Below are positions 29,482 through 38,082 of a stretch of 64,000 nucleotides of DNA, one piece after another. The DNA lies in assembly GCF_000468115.1 (NCBI RefSeq), contig NZ_AVQI01000006.1:1-64000 (forward strand), read 5' to 3'. Below the pieces are notes generated by a model. It was given only the letters and a program-made list of their open reading frames with translations, searched no databases and had not been told where the DNA came from. This DNA is from Treponema socranskii subsp. socranskii VPI DR56BR1116 = ATCC 35536 (GTDB taxonomy: Bacteria; Spirochaetota; Spirochaetia; Treponematales; Treponemataceae). The stretch's first letter is position 1. Every line of letters starts with the position of its first letter. Position numbers and translations under genes: made by a program.

Positions 29482-30315
29482 ATGAATATTAAAGCATCGG
29501 ATATTAAAACGCTGCGTGAAACGACGGGCGCCGGCATGATGGATTGCAAGCGCGCGCTTGAAGACACGAACGGCGACATCGACAAAGCGACCAAGCTTTT
29601 AAAAGAAAAGGGGCTGGCCGCCGTTGCAAAAAGAGCCGACCGCGCGACCGCGGAAGGACGCATTTACATTCAGAGAAAAGGAAACAAGATCGCGGTCGTC
29701 GAACTCGTGTGCGAAACGGATTTCGTTTCCAAAAACGAAGAATTCACAGCTCTCGGACAAAAGCTCGTTGATGTAACCTTTGAAAAAGGCTACACGAAAG
29801 TGGAACCGGAGCATTCCGATATGCTTACCGTTTTTGCGACGAAGGTCCGCGAAAACATGTCCGTGCGCCGCGTATCGCTTATCGACGTGCCGGAAAACGC
29901 GGTTGCGGGAACTTATGTCCACAGCGATTTCAAAACGGGCGCCGTTTGTATCGTTAAAGGGTCGACGGATCCGAAAGTACAGGAATTCGCAAACGACTGC
30001 TGTCTGCACATGGCGGCTTTTACGCCTGCATATATCACGCAAAAAGACGTTCCCCAGTCATATATGGACGAGCAGATGGAAATATTTACCCAGCAGCTCG
30101 ATCAGGATGAAAAGACGGCGTCAAAACCGCAAAACGTCAAAGACGGCATCTTAAAGGGTAAACTGAAAAAGCATCTCGAAGAAGTGTGCTTTGTCGATCA
30201 GATGTTCGTCAAAGACGACAAAGTGAGCGTCGCCGCAAAACTCGCGGAAGTGTCGAAAGAAGTCGGCACCCCGCTCGAATTCGGAGAAGTGCATCTCTAC
30301 GTTCTCGGGAGATAG
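29482..30315 (+). CDS. tsf: Elongation factor Ts
   Basis: Guanine-nucleotide exchange factor for EF-Tu; 277 residues, normal length. UBA-like start IKTLRETTGAGMMDCKRALE, then VAVVELVCETDFVSKNEEF read here as VVELVCETDFVSKNEEF, and C-terminal LEEVCFVDQMFVKDD. GGAG lies 8 bases before ATG 29482; upstream extension from 29428 is rejected. Downstream, pyrH, which usually follows tsf, is absent and frr comes next after 99 bases. Confidence 0.98.
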   Translation: MNIKASDIKTLRETTGAGMMDCKRALEDTNGDIDKATKLLKEKGLAAVAKRADRATAEGRIYIQRKGNKIAVVELVCETDFVSKNEEFTALGQKLVDVTFEKGYTKVEPEHSDMLTVFATKVRENMSVRRVSLIDVPENAVAGTYVHSDFKTGAVCIVKGSTDPKVQEFANDCCLHMAAFTPAYITQKDVPQSYMDEQMEIFTQQLDQDEKTASKPQNVKDGILKGKLKKHLEEVCFVDQMFVKDDKVSVAAKLAEVSKEVGTPLEFGEVHLYVLGR

Positions 30316-30414
30316 AGGCACGATGCAAAGCGTTCGTGAACTTTTTTGCGTGCGCTTTGCCATGCGTTTGTTTTAACGAACCTTTCAAAACCATATTTTC
30401 TACCGGAGGCAGTA

Positions 30415-30957
30415 ATGGCAGACAGTGAAGAGAAAATGCAAAAAGCGATACATTCGCTTACCGATACTTTTGCCGCGATCAGAACGGGACGCGCGAGTGC
30501 AGCTCTTTTCGACAAAGTGCGCGTCGACTGCTACGGGCAAAAATCGCCGCTCAACCAAGTGGCGACGATCGCGATTCCCGAAGCGAGGGCGGTCGTCATT
30601 CAGCCCTTCGACAAATCGCTTATCGGTGACATCGAAAAAGCGATCCTGGCTGCCGACCTCGGCTTAAATCCGTCGAACGACGGCAAAGTGATCCGCATCG
30701 CGATTCCGCCGCTCACGGCCGACAGGCGCAAAGAGCTCGTCAAACAGGCGAAAGCCGACGCGGAAAATTACCGCACGCAGATCCGCAATATCCGCCGAGA
30801 CGGAAACGATGCGCTCAAAAAACAGCAAAAATCGGGAGAACTTACCGAAGACGGTTTGAAAGCCGAAACGGACAAATTGCAAAAGCTTACCGACAAGTAT
30901 ATCGCCGAAATACAAAAGCTTTACGATGCAAAAGAAAAGGAAATACTCGAAGGTTGA
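30415..30957 (+). CDS. frr: Ribosome recycling factor
   Basis: With EF-G, splits post-termination ribosomes. 180 residues (usual about 185). Motifs: RTGRASAALFDKVRVDCYG, PLNQVATIAIPEARAVVIQP, FDKSLIGDIEKAI and LTADRRKELVKQAK. GGAGG lies 7 bases before ATG 30415. Slightly short at the N-terminus relative to other bacteria. Confidence 0.97.
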   Translation: MADSEEKMQKAIHSLTDTFAAIRTGRASAALFDKVRVDCYGQKSPLNQVATIAIPEARAVVIQPFDKSLIGDIEKAILAADLGLNPSNDGKVIRIAIPPLTADRRKELVKQAKADAENYRTQIRNIRRDGNDALKKQQKSGELTEDGLKAETDKLQKLTDKYIAEIQKLYDAKEKEILEG

Positions 30958-30968
30958 CTTCACTCGAT

Positions 30969-31670
30969 ATGAGCCGCCTGCCTCGCCACGTTGCTATCAT
31001 CATGGACGGGAACGGCAGGTGGGCTGAAAGACAGCATAAAAACCGCAGTGCAGGGCATTATGCGGGCGCCGAACAGGCGAAAAAAATCGTCGGAGCCGCT
31101 TCCGCTCTCGGCATCGAATACGTTACGCTCTATATTTTTTCGACGGAAAACTGGAAGCGCACCGCCGAAGAGACGGGTTATCTCATGAGCCTTATTAAAA
31201 ATCACTTGAGGGCGGAATTCGCATTTTATAAAAAAAATAAAATACGGCTTTTGCACTTGGGCGATATCGCAGGTCTTCCCGAAGATATCCGCAAAGAGAT
31301 ACGGAGCGCGACGGCGGAAACGGCGCACTTTACCGGAACGACGCTCGTCATGGCGATCAATTACGGAGGCAGGGACGAAATTGTGCGCGGCGTAAAAAAA
31401 CTTATCGAAGCGCACGCATACGCATCGGCGGACGAAATCGATGAAGATGCTCTCTCTTCTTCATTCGATATACCCGATCTGCCCGACGTCGACTTATTGA
31501 TCAGAACGGGCGGCGAAAAGCGACTCAGTAATTTTCTTTTGTGGCACGCCTCCTATGCGGAGCTTGTGTTTACGGATACGCTGTGGCCGGACTACGGCGA
31601 AGACGAATTGTACGGTCATATCGAGCAGTTTCAAAAGAGAACGAGACGGTTCGGCGCAGTGCTTGCATAA
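30969..31670 (+). CDS. uppS: Undecaprenyl diphosphate synthase
   Basis: Cis-prenyltransferase that makes the C55 carrier lipid for peptidoglycan and glycan export. The N-terminal LPRHVAIIMDGNGRWA holds the catalytic Asp; SGHYAGAEQAKK, STENWKR and PDVDLLIRTGGEKRLSNFL follow in order. ATG 30969 is chosen by alignment to the family start; an in-frame TTG at 30954 overlapping the frr stop is possible. 233 residues. Confidence 0.96.
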   Translation: MSRLPRHVAIIMDGNGRWAERQHKNRSAGHYAGAEQAKKIVGAASALGIEYVTLYIFSTENWKRTAEETGYLMSLIKNHLRAEFAFYKKNKIRLLHLGDIAGLPEDIRKEIRSATAETAHFTGTTLVMAINYGGRDEIVRGVKKLIEAHAYASADEIDEDALSSSFDIPDLPDVDLLIRTGGEKRLSNFLLWHASYAELVFTDTLWPDYGEDELYGHIEQFQKRTRRFGAVLA

Positions 31671-31697
31671 GGGAATTTTTAGTTGGAGGAAAGCGCG

Positions 31698-32552
31698 ATG
31701 CCAAAACTCGTACAACGGCTTTTGATTTTCTTTATCGGCATACCGCTCGTGATCGGTCTTGTCTTTGTTCCGTTTTTTTACGAACTGCCCTTTCACATCG
31801 CCGTGTGCACTTTTTCGTGTATCGGCAGTTTGGAACTCTACGATATGTTTTCAAAAAACAGTCCCCTTTTGCCGAAGCCCCTCGTCGTGTTTTTAAATCT
31901 TTTGATTCCCGTTTCGACATACCTGTGTGTATGGTATGTCCTCCCCTTCGGCATCGTAACGGCGGTATGCATTGCGGGCGCGTGCATCCTCATGGCCTAC
32001 GATGCGCTTACGGTAAAAACCTTCGAACATTCGAATACGGCCGTGTCTCTCTCCGTATCGATTTTATTGTATACGGGCTACCTCATCACGTTTATTTCCC
32101 GAATGACGGCCTATGAGTACGGAAGCTTTTACATCGCCGTATTTTTGTGGATGACCTTTATCTGCGATTCGGTCGCCTGGCTTTTCGGCATGCTGTTCGG
32201 AAAAAACAACCGAGGCGTCATCGCCGCAAGCCCGAATAAAAGCGTTGCGGGTTTTGCAGGCGGCTATGTCGGCTGTATCCTCGCCTCGCTCATCGCACAA
32301 AGATTCCTGCCGCATATATTTCCGGGTTCTCTTTGGAAATCGGTTTTATTCGGCACCCTCGTCGCAAGCGCCGCAATCGTCGGAGACCTCGCCGAATCGG
32401 TGTTTAAGCGAAGCGCAAACGTAAAAGATTCGGGCGGCATTATGCCCGGCCGCGGCGGGGTTTTGGATTCCATCGATTCGCTTTTGTTTGCAGCTCCCGT
32501 ATTTTATCTTTCGCTCCGCCTGCTCTACGGAGTTCCGATCTTTTTACGATGA
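31698..32552 (+). CDS. cdsA: Phosphatidate cytidylyltransferase
   Basis: Integral membrane enzyme making CDP-diacylglycerol from phosphatidate and CTP, the branch point of phospholipid synthesis. 284 residues with about eight hydrophobic segments. The family signature lies near the C-terminus: KRSANVKDSGGIMPGRGGVL followed by DSIDSL. FICDSVAWLFGMLFGKN is the preceding conserved Asp region. GGAGG 8 bases before ATG 31698. ATGA overlap with dxr shows coupling. Confidence 0.96.
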   Translation: MPKLVQRLLIFFIGIPLVIGLVFVPFFYELPFHIAVCTFSCIGSLELYDMFSKNSPLLPKPLVVFLNLLIPVSTYLCVWYVLPFGIVTAVCIAGACILMAYDALTVKTFEHSNTAVSLSVSILLYTGYLITFISRMTAYEYGSFYIAVFLWMTFICDSVAWLFGMLFGKNNRGVIAASPNKSVAGFAGGYVGCILASLIAQRFLPHIFPGSLWKSVLFGTLVASAAIVGDLAESVFKRSANVKDSGGIMPGRGGVLDSIDSLLFAAPVFYLSLRLLYGVPIFLR

Positions 32553-33631
32553 AAAAGGTTTTCGTTTTGGGCTGTACCGGCTCCATCGGTACGAGTACGC
32601 TCGACATCATTAAAAATATGCCCGAACGTTTCCGTGCGTGCGCCCTCGCCTCTCATACGAGCCGCGAAAAAACCGAAAAGCTCGCTTCGTCTTTCGGCTG
32701 CGATTTTACGCTTACGGCCGATGATCCGCACGGCATCGAGCGCCTCATAAGGCAAACGCGCCCCGACATCGCGGTAAACGGAATAGCCGGAAGCGCGGGT
32801 CTCCTTCCGTCGAAAGCGGTGCTCGAAGCGGGAGTAGATTTGGCACTTGCAAATAAAGAAACCGTCGTCATGGCGTGGCATCTCATACAAGCTCTCGCAC
32901 AAAAGTCGGGCGCTCGCATCATCCCCGTCGATTCGGAGCATTCTGCGATTTTCAGCCTCATCGAAAAAATCGGTAAAGAAAATATCGCCCAAATCCTCAT
33001 AACCGCAAGCGGCGGTCCTTTCCGCACATACGCAAAAGAAGCTCTTGCTCGCGTTTCGGTTGAAGACGCCCTCGCCCACCCTACATGGAAGATGGGCAAA
33101 AAAATCACGATCGATTCGGCGACGCTTGCAAACAAGGGGCTTGAAGTGATCGAAGCGTGCCGCCTCTTCGACGTATCGCCCGAAATCGTAAAAGTCGTCG
33201 TCCACCCCGAAAGCATCGTACATTCGCTCGTGCGCACAAAAGACGGTATGCTCTACGCCCAGCTTTCCGATCCCGACATGAAACACCCGATTCTTTCGGC
33301 GCTTACACGGCCCGAAACGGCGGAAAATTATCTTCAAGCTTTCGATCTCTTTGACAAAACGCTTTCGTTTTTCCGTCCGCGTACCGAAGACTTTCCGCTC
33401 CTTGCATACGCGTACGAAGCGGCAAAACGAGGGGCATCCTATACGATCGCATACAATGCCGCCGACGAAGTCGCAGCCCTCGCATTCCTCGACGGAAAAC
33501 TTTCGTTTACCGACATCGCCCGCGTCGTTCGAAGCGTGCTTGACGAAGATTGGACAATGTTACCCGAAAGCTTCGAAGACGTTTTTAAAGCGGATGCAAA
33601 AGCGAGATCTCTTGCAAAAACTCTGATATGA
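32549..33631 (+). CDS. dxr: 1-deoxy-D-xylulose-5-phosphate reductoisomerase
   Basis: Second enzyme of the MEP isoprenoid pathway, converting DXP to MEP with NADPH. 360 residues. NADPH-binding VLGCTGSIGTSTLDII, LANKETVVMAW, PVDSEHSAIFSLIEK (metal-binding Asp/Glu), ASGGPFRT and MGKKITIDSATLANKGLEVI are all present. Supplies precursors for UppS encoded three genes upstream. Overlaps cdsA and rseP by four bases each. Confidence 0.97.
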   Translation: MKKVFVLGCTGSIGTSTLDIIKNMPERFRACALASHTSREKTEKLASSFGCDFTLTADDPHGIERLIRQTRPDIAVNGIAGSAGLLPSKAVLEAGVDLALANKETVVMAWHLIQALAQKSGARIIPVDSEHSAIFSLIEKIGKENIAQILITASGGPFRTYAKEALARVSVEDALAHPTWKMGKKITIDSATLANKGLEVIEACRLFDVSPEIVKVVVHPESIVHSLVRTKDGMLYAQLSDPDMKHPILSALTRPETAENYLQAFDLFDKTLSFFRPRTEDFPLLAYAYEAAKRGASYTIAYNAADEVAALAFLDGKLSFTDIARVVRSVLDEDWTMLPESFEDVFKADAKARSLAKTLI

Positions 33632-34752
33632 AATGGATTTACGGCATCGTCTGCCTCGGTTTTTTAGTTTTTTTTCACGAACTCGGACACTTTCTCGCAG
33701 CGAAATTATTCGGCGTAAAAGTCGAATCTTTTTCGCTCGGCTTCGGTCCCGCCCTGTTGCATAAAACGATCGGCGGTACCGACTACCGTTTATCGCTTTT
33801 GCCCCTCGGCGGATACTGTGGCATGAAAGGAGAAGGCGATTTTCAAGCAGCGCTCGACGCCTCTTCTCCGCGCATCGAAGCTGAACGCGATTCGCTCTAC
33901 GGTATCAACCCGCTCGGACGCGCTCTCATCGGATTCGCAGGTCCCTTTTTCAACGCGCTCTTCGCGTTTGCGGCCTTTTCGATCATCGCGATGACGGGCT
34001 ATACGTATTATTCGTATACGGCAAAGATAAAGCTTGCGGACGAAACCCTCCCCGAAGTGCATTCACCTGCGAGGAAAGCGGGATTGAAAACCGGCGACAC
34101 TATCGTATCGATCGGAGGAAAACCCGTCGAAGATTTTTCCGACATCATCCGGGAAGTCGCGTCGAACCCCGACAGGGATTTACATATCGTCGTATTGCGT
34201 AACGGCGAAAAGCTCTCCTGCACCGTGCACAGCGATTTCGACAAATCGACCGGGAGCGGAAAGATCGGCGTCACGCCTTTTTCGAACGAGCCGATACTGC
34301 GCGAAGCGAAACGTTATCCGTTTTTTAAAGCGCTCGTTGAGGGGATAAAGCGGACGGGAGAAACGCTTTCGCTTACCGTAAAAAGCATAGCGCTTTTATT
34401 TAAAGGAGCCGACGTGCAAAATGCGATTTCAGGTCCCGTCGGTGTTGCAGGTATGCTCGGAAACACCGTTGAAGACGGGTTCGGCGCGGGGTTCAGACAA
34501 GGCATCACGGCGATTTTGGAACTCATGGCCTTTATCAGCATTTCGCTTTTTATCATGAACCTGCTTCCGATACCGGTGCTCGACGGTGCTTTGATTTTCT
34601 TCGCGTTCGTCGAATTCGTTTGCCGCCGCCCGCTCAATCCGAAAATACAATATTACGCGCAGTACGCGGGGCTCGCGATTATCGCATCCCTTTTCGTACT
34701 CGGCATGACAAGCGATATACGCCATCTCACTGCGGCGCTTCGCTCACATTAG
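33628..34752 (+). CDS. rseP: RseP-type site-2 intramembrane metalloprotease
   Basis: M50 zinc protease (374 residues) that cuts membrane-spanning segments, such as anti-sigma factors and remnant signal peptides. HELGH at residues 17-21 in the first helix binds zinc. A PDZ domain lies at about residues 140-215 (AGLKTGDTIVSIGGKPVEDF). NLLPIPVLDGALI near residue 310 provides the third zinc ligand. Single PDZ domain. Start overlaps dxr. Confidence 0.96.
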   Translation: MKWIYGIVCLGFLVFFHELGHFLAAKLFGVKVESFSLGFGPALLHKTIGGTDYRLSLLPLGGYCGMKGEGDFQAALDASSPRIEAERDSLYGINPLGRALIGFAGPFFNALFAFAAFSIIAMTGYTYYSYTAKIKLADETLPEVHSPARKAGLKTGDTIVSIGGKPVEDFSDIIREVASNPDRDLHIVVLRNGEKLSCTVHSDFDKSTGSGKIGVTPFSNEPILREAKRYPFFKALVEGIKRTGETLSLTVKSIALLFKGADVQNAISGPVGVAGMLGNTVEDGFGAGFRQGITAILELMAFISISLFIMNLLPIPVLDGALIFFAFVEFVCRRPLNPKIQYYAQYAGLAIIASLFVLGMTSDIRHLTAALRSH

Positions 34753-34761
34753 GATAATGCT

Positions 34762-36660
34762 ATGAATATATTATTAAAAAATACGGTATTTTTTGCCGCT
34801 GCTTTTGTAAGCGCGTTGCCGCTTGTATCTCAGACTCGCGTTTCGAATCAAAAGCATGAAGGAGAAGTCAGGGCGATTTCCGCTTCCCGCGACGGAAGTG
34901 CGTTTTTTACGGCGGGCGACGACGGATTTTTAATAAAATGGACAGGCGACGATCAGGGCAAGCATTATCAAATTTCGGATATGAGCGTAAAACTCTGTGC
35001 CCTCGCCCCCGACGGTAAAACGATCGCCGCATACGAAACGGACGGAGGACTCGTAAACCGCGTGAGCGTATGGGATTTCGACACGCTCAAAAGAAAATAC
35101 GCACGGCGCTTTTCGGACGCGGTAACGTCTCTGTCGTTTTCCGCAAAGGGCACCTATGTCATCGTCGGAACGGCTTCCGTCGAAGGGGCGATCTTTTTGC
35201 GCGCTTCGGACGGAAGCGTCGCCGACGTCTTAAAAGATTCGACCGGTATCGTTTCCTACGCCGCGACGAGCGCATCTGAAAAAACGCTGTGCACGTATTC
35301 GCCCGTCGGCTTTATTTCCTATTACAATATGCTCGACGGAAAACTCAAACGGCGATTGAGCTGCGAAGCGAACCTTTCGGATATCGCATCCTTCGACAAC
35401 GATATGTTTTTGGCAGGCACGAAAAACGATACGGTGTACGCCGTTTCGGCGCTTTCGGGAAAAACGACCGCTTCCGTCTCAGCCCGCGATCCCGTGCTCA
35501 TAACAGGCGCCGACGATAAAGACCTGTACTATATCGCAAGCAGTGCATCCCGAACGTACGCGCTTTCGATGCTTGAAAACCGAGGAGACAAAACGTTTTC
35601 ATCTCCCCGTATTTTGAAAAATTTCAAATCGCTTCCAAACGGAGAAGCGATCCGAGCGGGTGCAAAAGCGGGAGATGAAATCGCCCTCGCCTCTTCAGGC
35701 GGTAACGTATTTCGAACGACGACTTCTTCCGATACGGCGCTTCTTTCGCTTTCCCCGATCACCGACGATGCCTATGAAACAATTTCCGATGCGGCGAGTG
35801 CGAAAGACGGTTTTTATTTTTTGACGCGCGATGCGTTCTATGCCTCATCCTACGATACCGGCACCGTCGATAAACGCACATCGAATGACGCGCACACGAA
35901 TATGAGCGTCTGCGAAGGGGGCGTCATCCTGTGGTCGCGGGGTACGCGGCGGCCGGTCGAATATTTCGATTTTACGGAAAACAAAACGTTCAGGCTTTTT
36001 ACACCCGAAAGCGCTGTCCAATCCGTGCGCGCATTCGGAAATGTGATTTTGGAAATGGAAAGCAACGCCGTCATCCGCGCCTATTACAGGGACACGGGTG
36101 AAATCGAAGAGCTCTATGCGGGTACGGGACTGCAGGATGCCCTCATCTCCGGCGATACGCTCTATGTCGCAAAGTCGTCTGCGACAAATCCGCCGTCCGC
36201 CCTGCTCAGCGTCGATATGCGCACAAAGGAAATCGTGCCGCTTAAAATCGCTGCCGATGTCGTCTATGCGCTTTCGACGAGCGACGAAGAATTGTACGGC
36301 ATCGCCCTTCAGTCCGACGACGAACAAAAGACGACGAATCTTTTTTCGTATACTCCGGCGCTTTCGAAAACGACGATGCTTTTAAAATTGAACGATGAAG
36401 ATACGGGCGCTTTTACGTACTTTTACAACGGACACGTTTTTACGGATATCGGCAGTGAAAAACTGTATTCGTACGATCTTTCTCGGAAAAAAAGCGTCGC
36501 CTACGGCCGCTCCGCATCGCTTCCGGTAAAAGCCGTACAAAACGGAGAGCGCATCGCAGTGCTGAATCGAGACGGAAGTATTTCGTGGTACGATACGGGA
36601 AAAACCGACGTGCTCGCCGATTGGTATTTGTCAAAAGACGGCACGTGGTACGAGTTTTAA
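34762..36660 (+). CDS. Exported WD40/beta-propeller-like protein
   Basis: A 632-residue secreted protein: signal peptide to about residue 24 (after LVS), then repeated blade-like units such as HEGEVRAISASRDGSAFFTA, VKLCALAPDGKTIAAYETDG and AVTSLSFSAKGTYVIVGTAS. The N-terminal half fits WD40 repeats; the remainder continues as a less regular beta-propeller. Starts 9 bases after rseP with an AGGATAA ribosome site, so it ends this operon. Binding partner unknown. The longest gene of the block. Confidence 0.85.
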   Translation: MNILLKNTVFFAAAFVSALPLVSQTRVSNQKHEGEVRAISASRDGSAFFTAGDDGFLIKWTGDDQGKHYQISDMSVKLCALAPDGKTIAAYETDGGLVNRVSVWDFDTLKRKYARRFSDAVTSLSFSAKGTYVIVGTASVEGAIFLRASDGSVADVLKDSTGIVSYAATSASEKTLCTYSPVGFISYYNMLDGKLKRRLSCEANLSDIASFDNDMFLAGTKNDTVYAVSALSGKTTASVSARDPVLITGADDKDLYYIASSASRTYALSMLENRGDKTFSSPRILKNFKSLPNGEAIRAGAKAGDEIALASSGGNVFRTTTSSDTALLSLSPITDDAYETISDAASAKDGFYFLTRDAFYASSYDTGTVDKRTSNDAHTNMSVCEGGVILWSRGTRRPVEYFDFTENKTFRLFTPESAVQSVRAFGNVILEMESNAVIRAYYRDTGEIEELYAGTGLQDALISGDTLYVAKSSATNPPSALLSVDMRTKEIVPLKIAADVVYALSTSDEELYGIALQSDDEQKTTNLFSYTPALSKTTMLLKLNDEDTGAFTYFYNGHVFTDIGSEKLYSYDLSRKKSVAYGRSASLPVKAVQNGERIAVLNRDGSISWYDTGKTDVLADWYLSKDGTWYEF

Positions 36661-36727
36661 GAAAATCCGGCCGTTCCGCATTCAAATCGATTTTATATGT
36701 TCCGGTATATTTTCCCGTTCGACTTAC

Positions 36728-36755
36728 TTGACAGTTGTTGTATTCCCCGTAGTAT
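36728..36755 (+). promoter_or_regulatory. Promoter of the small cysteine-rich protein gene
   Basis: Consensus TTGACA, 16-base spacer, TAGTAT. Leader of about 57 bases with AGGGGG before ATG 36819. Confidence 0.65.
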
Positions 36756-36818
36756 TGCAGTGCATGCGCTTGCCGCGGAAGCGCAATAGCATTACAAAAC
36801 TTTTACAGGGGGATACGT

Positions 36819-37274
36819 ATGTGTACTGAATGCTACGCCGACGAAGACAGGATAACGCCGCTTTTGAATCCGGAAGAATGTTTGAAAAACCACACACAAT
36901 ACATCTGCGGAACGTGCGGACGGTGTATCTGCATCGACCGCACAAAAAACGGATTGCAGCGCTGGAACTTTCCGTTTAAATCTCCGGCGATCGCAAAATT
37001 GTATGTGCGGACGGCCGATTACACTATGAAAAAAAGCTGCGGTATATATGAAATCAAAAGCGCTTCTGGAAGAATTTTTTATAAAATATTTTCGGATGAA
37101 GCGGAATTGCAAACCTATTTGCAAAACAGCAAAGATAAAACGTGCAGCGGAAAAAAACCTTTTTTTTCTCAAAGCCGCTACCGCGAATTTCCGAACACGC
37201 AAGTACGGCGCTTGAGCGATGATGAAGCGTTACGCTATATGAGCGAGCGAGAGACGCGGCGAAGCAAGCGCTGA
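36819..37274 (+). CDS. Small cysteine-rich (zinc-ribbon-like) protein
   Basis: No recognised family. 151 residues. Cysteines are arranged as MCTECY at the start and YICGTCGRCICID at residues ~28-40, which could bind zinc. The middle part (KSCGIYEIKSASGRIFYKIF) looks like an alpha-beta domain. The C-terminus is basic and overlaps the first copy of a 24-bp direct repeat. ACAGGGGG precedes the ATG. It may belong to the mobile-looking cassette with the MNT-HEPN pair or be the disrupted neighbour; the sequence does not decide. Confidence 0.75.
   Translation: MCTECYADEDRITPLLNPEECLKNHTQYICGTCGRCICIDRTKNGLQRWNFPFKSPAIAKLYVRTADYTMKKSCGIYEIKSASGRIFYKIFSDEAELQTYLQNSKDKTCSGKKPFFSQSRYREFPNTQVRRLSDDEALRYMSERETRRSKR
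37171..37194. repeat. 24-bp direct repeat, copy 1
   Basis: Begins AAAGCCGCTACCGCG and ends TTCCGA; identical to 38059-38082. It lies within the 3' part of the small cysteine-rich protein gene. TTTTCT precedes both copies within 1-2 bases. Confidence 0.95.
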
Positions 37275-37279
37275 TACCG

Positions 37280-37309
37280 TTGCCGCCGCTTGCGTTTTCG
37301 TGGTATCAT
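37280..37309 (+). promoter_or_regulatory. Promoter of the MNT-HEPN pair
   Basis: TTGCCG, 18-base spacer, TATCAT, then 6 bases to ATG 37316, which predicts a leaderless message. It lies directly after the preceding gene's stop codon. Confidence 0.55.
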
Positions 37310-37315
37310 AAAGCG

Positions 37316-37636
37316 ATGATTACGGAAGAGATTAAACGGATAACGGAAAAAATCAAAGAAGCCCTCGATCCCGAACGCATCTATCTTTTCGGTTCGTATG
37401 CGCGCAACGAAGAAACCGAAAAGAGTGATTATGATTTTTATGTCGTTGTCGATGAGGAAAAAGGAAATCCTTTGCTTTTGTGTGATAAAGCTTATTCGGC
37501 AATTTTCGATATACAAGAAAAACCGTGCGATGTTATCGTAAATCATAAGTCGAAATTCGATATACGAAAATATCGTCCGACACTCGAAAAAACAGTTGCA
37601 AATGAAGGTGTATTGCTTTATGAAAAACGATCTTAA
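37316..37636 (+). CDS. MNT-domain nucleotidyltransferase (putative antitoxin)
   Basis: Minimal nucleotidyltransferase of 106 residues. GS at residues 26-27 in LFGSYARNEETEKSDYDF and Asp38/Asp40 form the catalytic GSx10-DxD pattern. In studied MNT-HEPN pairs the MNT protein neutralises the HEPN RNase by adding AMP to it. The start is fixed by the promoter. The HEPN gene overlaps its end by 17 bases. The DNA is visibly more AT-rich than the neighbours, suggesting transfer. Confidence 0.9.
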   Translation: MITEEIKRITEKIKEALDPERIYLFGSYARNEETEKSDYDFYVVVDEEKGNPLLLCDKAYSAIFDIQEKPCDVIVNHKSKFDIRKYRPTLEKTVANEGVLLYEKRS

Positions 37637-38015
37637 ACAAGACGTAGCAGAATGGCTTCACGTAGTCGATATGGACAGGAATACCGCCTATCACCTTTTT
37701 AAAACCATGCATCCCAAACCTCTGGAAATCATCTGCTTTCACTGTCAACAGGCTGCAGAAAAAGCGATAAAAACTCTGTTCATTGTATACGAAATTGAAA
37801 TTATTAAAATACACGATTTGGGAATGCTTATTAAAACGATACAACCAAAAATAGCGTTTCCCGAAACAGTGAAACTTTCTGCTATCAGTTTAACAAAATT
37901 TGCCGCGACTTTTCGATACCCTGACTATCCTGATATCGATGAAGAGCTTACAAAAAAGGCACTCGCCGATATGGATGTCGTAGTCGATTGGTGTAAAGGA
38001 CAAATCGAAGCTTAA
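37620..38015 (+). CDS. HEPN-domain protein (putative toxin)
   Basis: 131-residue all-helical HEPN domain protein of the PF05168 type: EIICFHCQQAAEKAIKTLFI, HDLGMLIKTIQ and the family signature AATFRYPDYPD. An R-x4-H string (Arg20-His25) exists, but not in the late helix where the RNase motif of HEPN toxins normally lies, so RNase activity is uncertain. ATG 37620 lies inside the MNT gene; no good Shine-Dalgarno sequence, so coupled translation is likely. AT-rich like its partner. Confidence 0.88.
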   Translation: MKNDLKQDVAEWLHVVDMDRNTAYHLFKTMHPKPLEIICFHCQQAAEKAIKTLFIVYEIEIIKIHDLGMLIKTIQPKIAFPETVKLSAISLTKFAATFRYPDYPDIDEELTKKALADMDVVVDWCKGQIEA

Positions 38016-38058
38016 AATACGCACTGCTGCGGCATTTTCGAAAATTGATATTTTCTGC

Positions 38059-38082
38059 AAAGCCGCTACCGCGAATTTCCGA
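38059..38082. repeat. 24-bp direct repeat, copy 2
   Basis: Identical to 37171-37194, 888 bp away. It spans the glgA stop codon (38066-38068), so the last five glgA codons come from the repeat. Confidence 0.95.

Noticed and set aside
37620-38015. Active HEPN RNase motif at Arg20-His25
   Set aside because: R-x4-H occurs near the N-terminus, not in the late helix where the RNase motif lies; kept only as an uncertainty.
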